Of a stretch of DNA of 41,466 nt, positions 1 to 10,867 are shown piece by piece. The first letter of the stretch is position 1. Every line of letters begins with the position of its first letter. Position numbers and translations under genes: made by a program. Below the pieces are notes generated by a model, which was given only the letters and a program-made list of their open reading frames with translations, did no database searches and was not told where the DNA came from. Origin of the DNA: Priapulus caudatus (lineage: Eukaryota; Priapulida; Priapulimorpha; Priapulimorphida; Priapulidae); NCBI RefSeq assembly GCF_000485595.1, contig NW_014577962.1, forward strand, positions 13,356-54,821. The letters run 5' to 3'.

Positions 1-1209
1 AAGATCAGGCTGCCCTTCTTGTAGTTAGTACCCCTCCCAAGCGCAAAGCTGCTTGCATCACACACTGGACGTGATGCGGCCTATGATGCCGAGGTGAAAG
101 AGGGGGGAAGGCCCGAAGAAATTGACACTTTGTGTCCTCAGATCACAGCCTACGCCGCACCTCCCTTCTAAATTTTAATAGGTTGGAGACCCATCAGCAG
201 TACGGAAATCGCCGATCTCAGGAAACTAGGGCACTTGCTGCTAGGCTCAGAACGGTTTGCCTACGATAGAGTTTGGCGCAAAAACGAAAATATCACGCCA
301 TTTAGCGGACACTGCGCTATGTACTTTTGTTGGGCATTTTCGATCTCTGGTAATAAGAATAAAGCCCGCTTCTTTCGGTTGATGGCATGGAAGGGGCGTC
401 ACGGATTTTTGGACGCAGTTCCTATACGACTGTGTTTACTTTTCGTAAAATAAATGAAATGCCTGGCCGATTATGCTAGACTGGTACGGCATTCCGCCAC
501 CTTCACCCGGCAAGTATCCTTTGCTAAACGGACGACGGCGCTGTTAGTGAAGCGTGTGAACTGTCGACCGGGTACCAGTCTAGGCCGATGCTTCAAACTG
601 CATGCGGTGCACCTTCGTACACTCAGGATACTTGTAGATTGAGCCCATGAGCGAGAGGCGCCCATGCTGTCGTGGAGTTTGGGGCCGATGTGATGCATTT
701 TCTGCGGTGATTAATTATTTGCGGGCAGACACTCATTTTAGAAATCCTCGCAACATTTTTTACTTCCTTCCATTAAGTCCATGTTTCACTGTTCTTTAGG
801 AAGGAAGGTAAAACTGTGCATTCGTATAATTTTCACTCTTGCTTCTAATAGTATTGATTTCCATAATTTTGCTGCTTCGCTCATGATAATCATTTCCCTC
901 ATTCATGAACCTACATTTTTGCAGTTCGGACTCTTATCATATCGTTTATCACCTCCTATAATCATTAATTAAATCCCGCTAGGTATGAATATTTGGTGGC
1001 ATTTTTTGATTACTTGGTTGCCTAATAATATCTCCTTCTCTATCCTTATCTTTGGTTGTGAATTTTATAACCATTGATTTTGTTTGTTGCATATTAATTT
1101 TCTAATGCCTTTTTGTATTTAGGCTATCTTGGAGTGATGAGCTGAGCAATGTTTGTTACTGTTTTAATAATCTCCATTCCTAGAATATCGTCCCATCTAC
1201 TACATCATT
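1..1209. other. Unassigned left flank, no gene recognised
   Basis: Only short open stretches are visible. On the plus strand one frame is open up to a stop at 169-171 and has a gene-like composition (DAAYDAEVKEGG near its end). Another frame (235-453) is open for 72 codons. I recognise neither. The region 450-700 has several fragments broken by stops, which suggests an old transposon remnant. From 700 to 1209 the sequence is AT-rich, with nothing gene-like. Confidence 0.3.
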
Positions 1210-1390
1210 GTCATGCTTCTAAAAACTACAGACCAATCCGCTGACGCGCTGTGGAGACGTGGGCGGCCGCGCCTCGAATTTTGCGCACGTCTCCCACTGC
1301 GGACAAGCGCTTTATACTTGAACATCCCCGCGGTCGCGTGCGCATATCCGGCGCGGACACTGCCGCGTCTCAATCCGCGCAGCGCTTAGG
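1210..1390. other. GC- and CpG-rich block at the edge of the retrotransposon copy
   Basis: This block is sharply richer in G+C and CpG than its flanks, with short complementary words such as GGAGACGTGGG and ACGTCTCCCAC. It abuts the truncated end of the minus-strand Ty3 pol remnant. It may be part of a small non-autonomous DNA element, but I cannot name a family. Confidence 0.3.
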
Positions 1391-2870
1391 ATCAACAGCA
1401 AAGCTGTGGCCACGGCCAATCTTGTAAATCATAATCTCTCTGGATTCTTATCTCTTTTATGGCAGGGTCGTAATAGGCTAGTACATGTTGTGCTGCAGGC
1501 ATAGACTCTCTGAGCGTGCCAAAGCTTCTTTCTGAGGGCTTGTCTCAGTGAAACTGCTATACTTTCTTCGTAACGCTCTCCTGCAAACGGCTCGTCAATG
1601 GCACTAAGTTCTGGTATAAACTTAGCAAGATATTGAATGAATCCCTAGGAAATCGACAGAACACGAGTCTATCCTTGCTTTATGTGCGGCATGTGTAGCG
1701 ACTGCTATTGACCCTTATCAAGGGTCTACCTTCAGTGCTTCTGGCAGTGACGATGTGCCCAGCATAACTTCACCACTGCTCCTTCTTACTTGACACTTCT
1801 CAAAGTTTAGTTTCAAGTTGGCACTCCTTTGCGTGGCCCCGACCTTCTCGCGATTCTGTGCGTGTTCAGGCTAAATCCTTTGCTGGGCTATGAGGATCGT
1901 CATGCCATTAGTTCTCGCGCTCCCTTGCTAATATCTTCATAGCAATTATGTCCATAATTCTTCTGGTATCATTTCTGGTGGCCGGATTTTGATACCGAAG
2001 GTAAACGTAGCCAACCATGCTATCGTTCCTGGCCGGAGTAGTTGAATGTTGTTAGAAGACTTGATTCGTAGTCTAGCTTATGATGCTTGGCAAGAAACCT
2101 GATTTTTGGCATAATCACTGTGAATGACCCTTGGCTCTGGCGCTGCCTGCCTAGAACTCTTCTATGGTGGGTATTGGCTAATTGTTCTTTTCGTATTGCC
2201 CAGTTTAGATTGCCCTTGGAGGGGTCAATACATATCCTGATTTTATTTTTCTTCAGGGCTACCAACCTATAGAGCTCACCCAGTCCGTTTGGACTTACTA
2301 CTTAGGCTATTTGACCTTCACTCTCCATCTCCTTTAGCTTGTCTTAACTTTTGGGAGGAGAGCTTGAGGCTGACGTCTTGGTCCGTGGACTGCAGGTTAA
2401 ACTGTCGGATCAATCTTGAGATGATATTACCTGGGAGTGTGCCAGTTGTCTCCCTTAGCTCAGGGTATTTGTCAATCTCTTCTCTGCAGTGTTCCTTCGC
2501 GTATTTTTTTGATCAGACCAAGTTTCGTTCTTGCTTGGCCTGACAGCAGTGGCTTTTGTTTGTGCATCCACTACGTAGAATGTAACATTTGTTGTCTGAT
2601 CTTTGTACTGTGCCTTCAGAGTCATGCATCCGGAGACCTTAATCTGTGACCTGTGTAGGACTGCAATCTATTCTCTATTGGCACAAATTACTAGTTGACT
2701 TTAATGACTTATACATGCTGTATGGCATAAGCGATTGTACAGCCTCCTGTGTCTATCTGCACTCTGGTATCTTCCTTCTATGGTAACATGTTCCCCACAT
2801 CATTGGTGCTGGGTCACTGTTGGACAATAACAGTGTGTATCAGATGAGTGTAATCTGTAATTGTCATCGC
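1390..2870 (-). pseudogene. Ty3/gypsy pol remnant (protease and reverse transcriptase), left copy
   Basis: Reading the minus strand, this is a broken pol gene in the order protease, RT, and RT thumb/connection. The protease region (about 2870-2440) contains the IDTG active-site word, followed by an extra G at about 2743 that shifts the frame relative to the right copy. The RT region (about 2330-1960) contains VALKKNKIRICIDP and a later stretch like the LPFGI motif. Remnants of the thumb region (words like FLGFIQYLAKFIPELSAID) run on to about 1560 and similar remnants reach 1390, farther than in the right copy. A stop (TAA, 2397-2399) lies between protease and RT and is also present in the right copy at 14741-14743. 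Many frameshifts show it is dead. Confidence 0.85.
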
Positions 2871-3911
2871 TGTCATAGTCTATCATGTTTGCTGAGCTAG
2901 GCTTCTCTCTGCAAACTTTGGAGAGTGCCCTTTCTTTTGCACTTATGACAGGTTTGGTCCTTGGGCTGGACATTCATTCTTAGCATGTCCGCGCCTGTGT
3001 CCACAACGAGTACAGCAGGATGATCCTTGATCTCTGCTTTGTTGCGTTTTTTTCTCTTTTGACCTTGCCACGGCTTGCTGCTTCTTTAGCACAGCATGTA
3101 CTGTGGAGTCTTCCTCACCAGCAATTAATGGCTTTCATGCTTTCTTGAGACAGCTCGAAATTTTGACCTATATTCACCTATATTCAAGTACCTAATTTTC
3201 ACCTATATTCAACCTATATTTGACCTATATTCAAGAGTAAGTTCATCCCCTTTTTCTAGGCATTTTTCTCTTACTTTGGGATTTAGCGATCTTAGAACAA
3301 TAGCGTCTCTTACCATCCGTTCCAGGGGCGGATCCAGAAGGTTTGGGTGACCAGTTTCCATATGTTCTTCTGTAGCGAGGGAGTCCGAAAGCATGCCCTC
3401 CGGAAATTTAAAAAAAATTAGGTTATACTTGGTGCATTCTGGTGAATATTGACGCCTGTGACGGTTTCTGAAAACTTGTGCAAACGGCCCTAAATCGCGC
3501 CTGCGTTCCTCTATAACATCAAACCACAGTCCTTGATCATGTATTTTGAGTCCTGTCACGAAGTTGTCGAAGCTCTCACCTTGGTCCTGTTTTCTTCTGT
3601 TAAAGTTGACAGTTACTCTTATTTGGTTCCTTTTCGGTGCCACATATTCACTGTAGGCCTATACTTGTCATAAACTCCCTTTAACGTTTCGTTTTCTTGT
3701 TCAGCCCATGCAAAAGTACTGTATATTTCTCTGCCTTTGTCACCTATGTAATTAATTGTTATCATATAGTTGACCTTTTCTAGTTCTGACTTTTTAGAAA
3801 GTGGCCCTTGGAATGTGAATTCACAATGCTGTTTAAACCTTTTTTATTCCTTACCCAAGATCCCTGCTTTCCAATTCATAGCAGGTTGTCGTGACTACCG
3901 CCTTCTGCCAT
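2870..3911 (-). pseudogene. Ty3/gypsy gag remnant, left copy
   Basis: The likely start codon is at 3911 (minus). The frame carries a stop at 3845-3847 (TAA) and several indels. A middle segment (3209-3643) is open for 144 codons and contains typical Ty3 Gag words such as GESFDNFVTGLKI and LNPKVREKCLEKGDELTLE. Between these, residues from about 3320 to 3545 do not look like Gag, which suggests a small insertion. Near 2905-2965 a partial zinc-knuckle (CHKCKRKG) marks the nucleocapsid. The part from about 2860 to 3730 has no counterpart in the right copy. Confidence 0.8.
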
Positions 3912-4154
3912 GATGTACGTGTTTTAACAGGTCGTAAATTATACAGTCTGTTATCGATTTTACTCCCAGCTAACACAATCATGCTCAGTTCACAAGTATC
4001 ACTTTTTTCTTTGCATACGTTACTCACTCTTGTCTTGTTTACATTCGTTAAGTTGGGTTCTTGGTTCCATAAAACGATGTCGAAAAGTCAATGGCTGCCG
4101 GCGGGAATTCAGCATTCAGGCGAGTCTGAACTTTTGACGGATCCTTTTCGCACA

Positions 4155-4313
4155 AATCTTCAGTGTTGACTTCTCATCACAGTAAACCATAGTATACATT
4201 ATACATAATACATGATACATAATACATAATACATAATACATAATACATAATACATACTACTAATACATAGTATACACAGTAATGCCGTAAACCATATGTC
4301 GTTAAGCGTTACA
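4155..4313 (-). repeat. 5' LTR (at least its outer part) of the left Ty3 copy, minus orientation
   Basis: On the minus strand this begins TGTAACGCTTAACGACATAT at 4313. The matching edge of the right copy starts at 9170, and a related LTR starts at 7660 directly after a polypurine tract, which fixes this edge as a true LTR terminus. A 7-8 bp AT-rich tandem repeat (TAATACA type) fills 4197-4262. The inner LTR edge is not resolved. Confidence 0.6.
4197..4262. repeat. TAATACA-type microsatellite within the LTR
   Basis: About eight imperfect copies of ACATAAT/TAATACA. The mirror-image tract at 9210-9285 lies in the right inverted arm. Confidence 0.85.
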
Positions 4314-4420
4314 GGTGCTAGATTCGATGAGGTTGCCGGCACAGTCGGCGGATTGCTAGATGAGCAGGTCGGGAGATATTGCACGCAACACATATCATGG
4401 ACTTAATTGTAACGAAGCTA

Positions 4421-4619
4421 AATTCAGCATACTTATTTATAAGACTTTACACGGCAGATGCGTGACAGGGACTGGCTGTGGGAGTGACCACTGTCCTACT
4501 GCCTTAATTTGCACTAATGAGGCGGGTGAGTGATTAGTACCCCGAGGCCAGTGCTTGTCACCGAATCTGCCGGTGTAAATTCTTATAAATAAGTATGGCT
4601 GAATTAGCTTCATTACAGA
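4421..4619. repeat. Hairpin-forming foldback inside the left arm
   Basis: Two inverted arms of roughly 70 bp (about 4421-4490 and 4548-4619) share the words ACTTATTTATAAG and CACCGAATCTGCCGG in opposite orientation. A version with cleaner pairing lies at 8865-9072. It looks like a small foldback or MITE sitting just outside the LTR. Confidence 0.7.
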
Positions 4620-5339
4620 CTTGAGTTTGTTTACATCGCGAGTGATCAGAAATTTCACCAATTTTACTGCATATATAGCTATCAAACGCAGCTTTTTATA
4701 ATATCTGGTGTATGCACATTTGCAACTGTCTGAAGACAGAAGTGTACGTAGCATGGACAAGTACTTTGATTCACTAGACACCGTGCCAAAGCACGCTACT
4801 CTCGAGAAAATTCCGTGCATTGGGAATCGACACCCGTACGAGAATGGAGCAAGGACCATAACTTATATGCCCATCACGTACTTATTAGGATCTCGTGAAT
4901 TGACTACCTAACATTCTAGCCGAGTCCATTTTATACTCTCAAGGACTTTCAGAACCACAAAAGCCTGGATGCCTACGATCGACTGTTCTGGTTGGGTTAG
5001 TGGTGTATCAGTCTACATCTATCATGTGATCAGTGAGAGTCCGCATATCTCTATAGCGTGTACAGGGGGGGGGGGGGTCCAGAGGGTCGGCGTCAGACAT
5101 GAGTAACTACATAACTTTGAATTAATGGGTCTTGTAATATGTTTTGTTCACAAGGCAATAAGTACCTATTTATATATTTTATTCATATGTCGTAAATGAG
5201 TCAAGCTTCGTCATAGTTTTATTAAAATTATTTTATTGTGGTTCTATAAATTGCTGTTTAATTGTTGAAAATCTGTTCAACGTGTCACCTTTATAAAAAA
5301 TATAAAAAAATCTTTTTGAGGGATATGATTTGTTGGTAC

Positions 5340-5595
5340 AATTGTATGTGTTACAATTGCCCCCATTGGTGTGTTACCAATTGCCCCGTGTTGTGGGCAA
5401 TTGTAACACTTGACTTCCAGTTTTGAAATGATAATGGCTTCAAAATAACTTGTTTTACTTAACCCAACCTAGTCATATTTTAAGCCAAGATATGCATCTT
5501 TAATTTCATATACCTTGAAGTAAGTACTTAACTATAATAAAGTTGTTATGTCAGATTTGGAGAAAAGTGTTACAATTGTCCCCGGTCTCCCCTAA
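5340..5595. repeat. Short inverted/direct repeats of TTACAATTGCCCC
   Basis: The word GTGTTACAATTG followed by CCCC occurs at about 5350 and 5569, with an inverted copy near 5396-5412 (GGGCAATTGTAACAC). This looks like the terminal repeats of a small DNA element, though I cannot fix its edges. Confidence 0.4.
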
Positions 5596-6440
5596 CGTTC
5601 TAATAACGTTTTTTAGGAAAGTTTTTCTGACATTCTGAGAACGTTTTTACCAACATTCACATAACATTGATCAACCTCCGAAAATGACATATTAACTGCA
5701 GCAACACTACGTATGCGCTGCAGACTTATCTTAAATGTCTCGAGTACGGACGTCACCCACACAAACACACACACGCATACAAACAGTATAACTATTCCTA
5801 TATCTAACCTTACCACTAACTATAAAGCAACTCGAGTCGCATATATAGTGCCTAAAAACAGATAAATTAATCTATGGTGTATAACCTTTGGCTTTCAATA
5901 ACAAACTGAACTGAACTGTTTCTAAACTGGCAATCAATCCCAAACAACTAGTTTATAATTAAATGATAATTAATAACAAATAATTAATAATTAATTTAAT
6001 TAATTAGGCTGGAGATTAATTAATAGATAGTGAACGACATTATTTTGTGGGAAAGCGATGCATGCGCAAATGGACTACCGTACCCGTAGCCTCGAGACAT
6101 TAAGATACGGCTACCGTTCCCGTAGCCACTGCGAACAAAAATACATTTGATAGCTGTGCTATAGTTTGCAACATCACAAAAACGGCAATTAGGAGTTTCG
6201 AACCCATCCGAGGACGGTTAACGTTTTCCGAACATTCCAAGAACATAACTCTCTCACCAAGTAAAACCAATGAATGCATAACGATATGGGAATGTCTTAG
6301 AATATTTTTGGCTAATGTAACCAAACTAGAACTCCAGCGAATGTTACGAGAATGTTCCGTGTTTGCTGGGATTTTATGTAGAGTATGCTGCACGTGCAAG
6401 AGAAATCACCACCCCCCCCCTCAAACAGCTGCCTACTGGA
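5585..6440. other. AT-rich and AACGTT/AACATT-rich remnant, no gene
   Basis: Two stretches (about 5586-5690 and 6215-6376) are rich in AACGTT, AACATTC and GAATGTT words, the look of a degraded small repeat. Region 5940-6015 is TAAT-type simple sequence. Around 6074-6130 the word CTACCG-CCGTAGCC recurs as an imperfect palindrome. I see no coding region. Confidence 0.4.
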
Positions 6441-6458
6441 TGCCGGCGATATATGTAT

Positions 6459-6502
6459 ATCAGGAGTAGATAATAGGGATATCCCTATTATCTACTCCTG
6501 AT
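6459..6502. repeat. Perfect spacerless 44-bp palindrome
   Basis: Positions 6459-6480 (ATCAGGAGTAGATAATAGGG plus AT) are followed immediately by their exact reverse complement at 6481-6502, with centre GGGATATCCC. The outer word CAGGAGT/ACTCCTG is shared with hairpins at 19955-19993 and 20470-20534. Confidence 0.95.
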
Positions 6503-7228
6503 GTATATAAGTGTAAATGTGTAGCGGCGTGCGCCGTGCGTGCGGTGTACCTGTGTGTTGCAGAGGAGCATTTGACCGGCATTTACAAGTAATTATCGGC
6601 AATACTAGGCGAAAGAGAGTGAGAAACATTAAGAGATTGGTAGTAAATACATTTCGTGTTTATTCAGCATTGCTTTTTTATTGAAAATGCTCCAAGCGTC
6701 TGTGGTCCGCCTTGTCTCTCGTCACGTTATCTTGTGTTGTGATCACGCTAGGCAGCCTAAAAAACTGTGTGGCTCTCTCTGATACCGATTGCTGCAGTTG
6801 ACAACACCGCGCAGAGAGAGCGGCGTTGTGATGGATTTGCTTAATAGGCGAATAAAATAAACAGAGAACAGTGCGTTGCTCGATGTAGGCCTACTTGTAC
6901 CATGCCTGAACTGGTTTCTGGAACCGTCATGGCCGGCGGCGTTGCATTGTGGGTAATTTAAAAATTCACGGATCCCTCTATACTCGTTGGATCGCACCCT
7001 CCCATAAAAAAAACCTTCCTACGGGCCTGAGGCACATTGTCATATTAAATACACATTCCAAATCTTAGAGCACTGATATATCACCTCTAATTGATATAGT
7101 ATTAATAGTATATAATTATTACCAGACAGTCCAGTTAGATAACAGTCAGCTCCTTGGTTCCCTGCACAATTTTTTCTGTCAAAATAGTGCCACGGCAGTG
7201 CCGTGCTGACGTGGCGGCCACTACGGCC

Positions 7229-7262
<34 letters not shown>
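6503..7262. other. No gene seen; TA microsatellite at the end
   Basis: Unique-looking sequence with one CATGGCCGGCGGC-type word (about 6930) that recurs at about 8083, both followed by a TTGTGGGTAAT or TTGTAGGTAAT word. This is probably a shared degraded repeat. Positions 7232-7261 are (TA)n. Confidence 0.35.
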
Positions 7263-7263
<1 letters not shown>

Positions 7264-7512
7264 CTAGCTAACAGCAGAACACAAAACTCTCAGAGCCAAA
7301 CAACCGGGAGCACAGATGTAGACAGCTCTATGATAACGAATCGTCAAGTAGCTGGTCCGAAGTTAACTCCAACCCAAGTGATTCTGGAGAATGAGACAAC
7401 CCAATCGCCACCGCTGGTTAAGACGCCAGATAAACTTTCAGTGACTGTTAATCAACCGCGGATAACTCGCAGTGGTCGTGTTTCTAGACCACCCAAAATA
7501 TTTTATTTGTAA
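7263..7512 (+). pseudogene. C-terminal end of a Ty3/gypsy Pol protein
   Basis: The open frame ends at 7512 with a tail containing ITRSGRVSRPPKIFYL. A terminal RSGR-RPP motif is typical of the last residues of Ty3/gypsy Pol (after integrase). It is cut off on its 5' side near a (TA)n tract. About 135 bp downstream comes the polypurine tract and LTR start, the expected 3' layout of such an element. Confidence 0.75.
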
Positions 7513-7646
7513 AACGGGAAAATTCATATTCGATAATGTTGGATATTGTAAAACGGGAAAATTCATATCCGTCTTGGTATGAATCTTGTACATTTCATTA
7601 CTTGTGTCACATAGAGATGGATTCTCATTATTATTTATTTTATTGT

Positions 7647-7659
7647 AAAAGAAGAGAGA
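7647..7659 (+). promoter_or_regulatory. Polypurine tract preceding a 3' LTR
   Basis: AAAAGAAGAGAGA sits directly before the LTR terminus TGTAACG. This is the canonical primer site for plus-strand DNA synthesis in LTR retroelements. Confidence 0.8.
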
Positions 7660-7967
7660 TGTAACGTTTAACGACATATGGTTTACGACATTGTTACGTC
7701 ATACCGTTATCGACATTAAAGAGGGCTTTACAACTACACGCTTGTCTACCAAGTACATTACACATCCCAACCCACGCTAATAACCCTGCATGCAAAGCCC
7801 TGCAAAACCGGGCATGTGTAATCTCATTGAACTCGAGCAGACTAGCACCCCAACCCACGCTGATAAACCTGCCTGCAACACCCTGTAAAACCGGGTCTGC
7901 ACAATTATATCGAACTATAGCACCCCAACACGCGCTGGTAAACCTGTCTGCAAAACCGGGATCCACT
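7660..7967 (+). repeat. 3' LTR of a Ty3/gypsy relative (right edge uncertain)
   Basis: The first 36 or so bases are almost the same as the LTR edge at 9170 and then diverge, so this is a related subfamily. The interior includes a tandem repeat with a period of about 75-83 bp (copies near 7768-7850, 7851-7925 and 7926-7967, each starting CCAACCCACGCT or close to it). The right end of the LTR is not resolved. Confidence 0.6.
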
Positions 7968-8194
7968 TAATTACTGCTAATATAGATTACTATAATAACA
8001 CTATCGTATGTACAATCTATGGATGTAAAATCGGTAGATTGCGCATATCGGTAACACGTGTTTGCAATTCTGACTACCAGTATGGCCGGCGGCACGGGAT
8101 TGTAGGTAATATTGCTATTTTTAGTGCAAGTGCGAGCGCCGGGGCGCCAGTCTCTAGTGGGGTCCGGGGTCAGGTCCGCAAAATTTTGAAAATG
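7968..8194. other. No gene seen
   Basis: Short spacer between the LTR and the right inverted arm. It contains the second ATGGCCGGCGGC word at about 8083. No open frame of note. Confidence 0.3.
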
Positions 8195-8864
8195 AGGTTA
8201 ACAGATTTTCAACAATTAAACAGCAATTTATAGAACCACAATAAAATAATTTTAATAAAAACTATGACGAATGCTTGACTCATTTACGACATATGAATAA
8301 AATATATAAATAGGCTACTTATTGCCTTGTGAACAAAACATATTTACAGACCCATTAATTCAAAGTTATGTAGTTACTCATGTCTGACGGACCCCCTGGA
8401 CCCCCCCCCCCTGTACACGCTATAGAGATATGGGACTCTCACTGATCACATGATAGATGTAGACTGATACACCACTAACCCAACCCCAGAACAGTCGATC
8501 GTAGGCATCCAGGCTTTTGTGGTTCTGAAAGTCCTTGAGAGTATAAAATGGACTCGGCTAGAATGTTAGGTATAGTCAATTCACGAGATCCTAATAAGTA
8601 CGTGATGGGCATATAAGTTATGGTCCTTGCTCCATTCTCGTACGGGTGTCGATTCCCAATGCACGGAATTTTCTCGAGATAGTGTGCTTTGGCTACGTTG
8701 TCTAGTGAATCAAAGTACTTGTCCATGCTACGTACACTTCTGTCTTCAGACAGTTGGCAAATGTGCATACACCAGATATTATAAAAAGCTGCGTTTGATA
8801 GCTATATATGCAGTAAAATTGGTGAAATTTCTGATCACTCGCGATGTAAACAAACTCAAGTCTG

Positions 8865-9072
8865 TAATGAAGCTAATTCAGCCATACTTATTTATAAGAA
8901 TTTACACCGGCAGATTCGGTGACAAGGACTGGCCTCGGGTGACTAATCACTCACCCGCCTCATTAGTGCAAATTAAGGCAGTAGGACAGTGGTCACTCCC
9001 ACAGCCAGTCCCTGTCACCGAATCTGCCGGTGTAAAGTCTTATAAATAAGTATGGCTGAATTAGCTTCGTTA
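8865..9072. repeat. Foldback element with roughly 69-bp arms
   Basis: Arms at 8865-8933 and 9004-9072 are reverse complements apart from a few mismatches, with a 70-bp loop. The outer word is GTAATGAAGCTAATTCAGCC. A degraded mirror copy is in the left arm (4421-4619). Confidence 0.8.
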
Positions 9073-9169
9073 CAATTAAGTCCATAAGATATGTGGCGCG
9101 CAAAATCTCCCGACCTGCTCAATCTAGCAATCCGCCGACTGTGCGGCAACCTCATCGAATCTAGCATCC

Positions 9170-9300
9170 TGTAACGCTTAACGACATATGGTTTACGGCA
9201 TTACTGTGTATACTATGTATTATGTAGTATGTATTATGTATTATGTATTATGTATTATGTATCATGTATTATGTATAATGTATACTATGGTTTACTGTGT
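9170..9300 (+). repeat. 5' LTR (outer part) of the right Ty3 copy
   Basis: Starts TGTAACGCTTAACGACATAT, includes the TATTATG tandem tract (9210-9285), and lies 400 bp upstream of the gag start. The 3' edge of the LTR is not clear from sequence alone. Confidence 0.55.
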
Positions 9301-9571
9301 ATGAGAAGTCAACACTGAAGATTTGTGCGAAAAGGATCCGTCAAAAGTTCAGACTCGCCTGAATGCTGAATTCCCGCCTGCAGCCATTGACTTTTTGACA
9401 TCGTTTTATGGAACCAAGAACCCAACTTGACGAATGTGAACAAGACAAGAGTGAGTGACGTATGCCAAGAAAAAAGTGATACTTGTGAACTGAGCATGAT
9501 TGTGTTAGCGGTGGAAGAAAATCGATAAACAGACTATATATACCTACGACTTGTTAAAACACGTACATATC

Positions 9572-9738
9572 ATGGCAGAAGGCGGTAGTCACGACGACAA
9601 ACCTGCTATGAATTGGAAAGCAGGGGATCTTGGTAAGGAATAAAAAAGGTTTAAACAGCATTGTGAATTCACATTCCAAGGGCCACTTTCTAAAAAGTCA
9701 GAACTAGAAAAGGTCAACTATATGATAACAATTAAACC
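9572..9738 (+). pseudogene. 5' end of Ty3 gag, right copy, truncated
   Basis: The frame opens with ATG at 9572 (MAEGGSHDDKPAMNWKAGDL), meets a TAA stop at 9641-9643, and continues open in the same frame beyond it with Gag-like sequence. It is cut at about 9738, where the inserted block begins. The same stop is found in the left copy. Confidence 0.75.
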
Positions 9739-9765
9739 CAGCTTCGGCGATAAATTCATGTGTAA

Positions 9766-10665
9766 GTGCTCTATATCAGAATGACGGTAAAAACAAGTGT
9801 TCAAACATTGTGTCACAAGCGTGTTGTTTTCTACCGGGATCCCCAGCCACAAGCTATTTATATTGCCCACGGCCAATGTTTACTTTCTACACCATCGCCA
9901 CTTAAAATTGTTATATCGTGTCAAGCGCACTCCGGGGCGCAAGTTAAAGTCACAGAAGTCACCGTGAATGGTCAAAGGCTGATTCAATTACATTCGGGAT
10001 GCAAGGCAGATTCCGCATTTTTTACGCTACCCTCTTACTTTTACCACAAAATCAATATGTCCGTTACCGGCCCGGCGCAGGCCTTGCCCGAAATCATTAG
10101 TCAGATTCCGCAAATCTGGAAACAGTTGTACGATTTACATCCGGGGCCGTCACTAAATTCAACTGATATCATTCCGACAGCGGTAGTACCGCCACACCTA
10201 TATAAGGATACAGATTTAGATATTTCGTTTAGATTTACCGATCTCGTAGCAGCAGTCGGGCGCGGTAAACAGATATCCTCTCAAGGCGCTTCGTTCGATC
10301 ACTGGGATAGTTCTGCCTTTCATGTTAAAACTCACCACTCCGCAGCTTACGGGGTTCTGACCGGAATAATCATTGTCATAGGACTTTCACTAGTTTTCTA
10401 TTTCCGGTGTTATAAGAGGGGCTTTTGTCAGCGCTCCCGTTTCACACTCCGTCCCACTATCCCTGTATTTTTCCGAACAGTCGGGGAATTACAGCAGGTA
10501 GCAGTACAACGTTACCCGACGCCCATAGCGCCCGAACGCGAAATGGTCGAAATACCCTTACGCTCACTCTCTCCCACCCCAACTCCGATACCAGATCCTG
10601 CCCCCTCAGAGAGACCGTTTGACCCAACCCATCTTTTCCCTCCACTGCGCCGAGACAATGTTTAA
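9766..10665 (+). CDS. Envelope-like type I membrane glycoprotein, C-terminal part
   Basis: The frame is open for 299 codons; a stop lies just upstream (9763-9765) and the first ATG is at 9781. The product has a cysteine-bearing ectodomain with an NGQRLIQLHSGC segment, a pattern I associate with envelope-like proteins of insect errantiviruses and BEL/Pao elements. NMS (10045) and NST (about 10160) are possible N-glycosylation sites. One hydrophobic segment (about residues 195-215, GVLTGIIIVIGLSLVFYF) is followed by a basic RCYKRG stop-transfer and a proline-rich cytoplasmic tail of roughly 75 residues. It lacks a signal peptide, so it is probably a 5'-truncated env gene joined to the gag remnant at about 9738. 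Family assignment is inference from layout and pattern; it could be another membrane protein. Confidence 0.55.
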   Translation: MLYIRMTVKTSVQTLCHKRVVFYRDPQPQAIYIAHGQCLLSTPSPLKIVISCQAHSGAQVKVTEVTVNGQRLIQLHSGCKADSAFFTLPSYFYHKINMSVTGPAQALPEIISQIPQIWKQLYDLHPGPSLNSTDIIPTAVVPPHLYKDTDLDISFRFTDLVAAVGRGKQISSQGASFDHWDSSAFHVKTHHSAAYGVLTGIIIVIGLSLVFYFRCYKRGFCQRSRFTLRPTIPVFFRTVGELQQVAVQRYPTPIAPEREMVEIPLRSLSPTPTPIPDPAPSERPFDPTHLFPPLRRDNV

Positions 10666-10867
10666 TCACTTGCACTATGTGATAAAGATAGGCCGCTAAT
10701 GACTGTTCCACAAATCCTGCCTAGAGGCGATATATTAATGATGCCATAATACTAGAGTGGGCCTTTACAGCTACAACTACACTACGGGATGACCAGGAAT
10801 AACGCTATAGGATATCAGTCATGCCGCGAGGGAATAATTAATCGGGGAAGATACCAGTGGGTATTTC

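Larger units (their letters stand above)
1945..5282. repeat. Left arm of a large inverted repeat
   Basis: The reverse complement of this stretch is found at 8195-9738 and again at 14280-15178. Landmarks that pair: the LTR edge 4313 with 9170, the gag start 3911 with 9572, the gag stop 3845 with 9643, the protease-RT stop 2397-2399 with 14741-14743. The outer region from about 5282 inward to 3735 pairs continuously with 8195-9738. Left positions of about 2860-3730 have no partner because the right arm carries a different 4.5-kb block there. Confidence 0.85.
8195..9738. repeat. Right arm of the large inverted repeat, first part
   Basis: Pairs with 3735-5282 in reverse orientation, with scattered substitutions and small indels. 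It holds the foldback at 8865-9072, the LTR edge at 9170 and the gag start. At about 9738 the match stops abruptly and an unrelated block begins. Confidence 0.85.

Noticed and set aside
2020-2649. Plus-strand frames at 2087-2272, 2289-2543 and 2437-2649
   Set aside because: Antisense shadows of the minus-strand Ty3 pol remnant.
4437-4859. 140-codon minus frame and its mirror at 8627-9049
   Set aside because: They arise from a foldback and spacer upstream of the LTR; the two mirror each other only because the arms do, and no domain is visible.
7694-7966. 90-codon minus frame
   Set aside because: Lies in the tandem repeat of an LTR; its apparent repeats reflect the DNA repeat.
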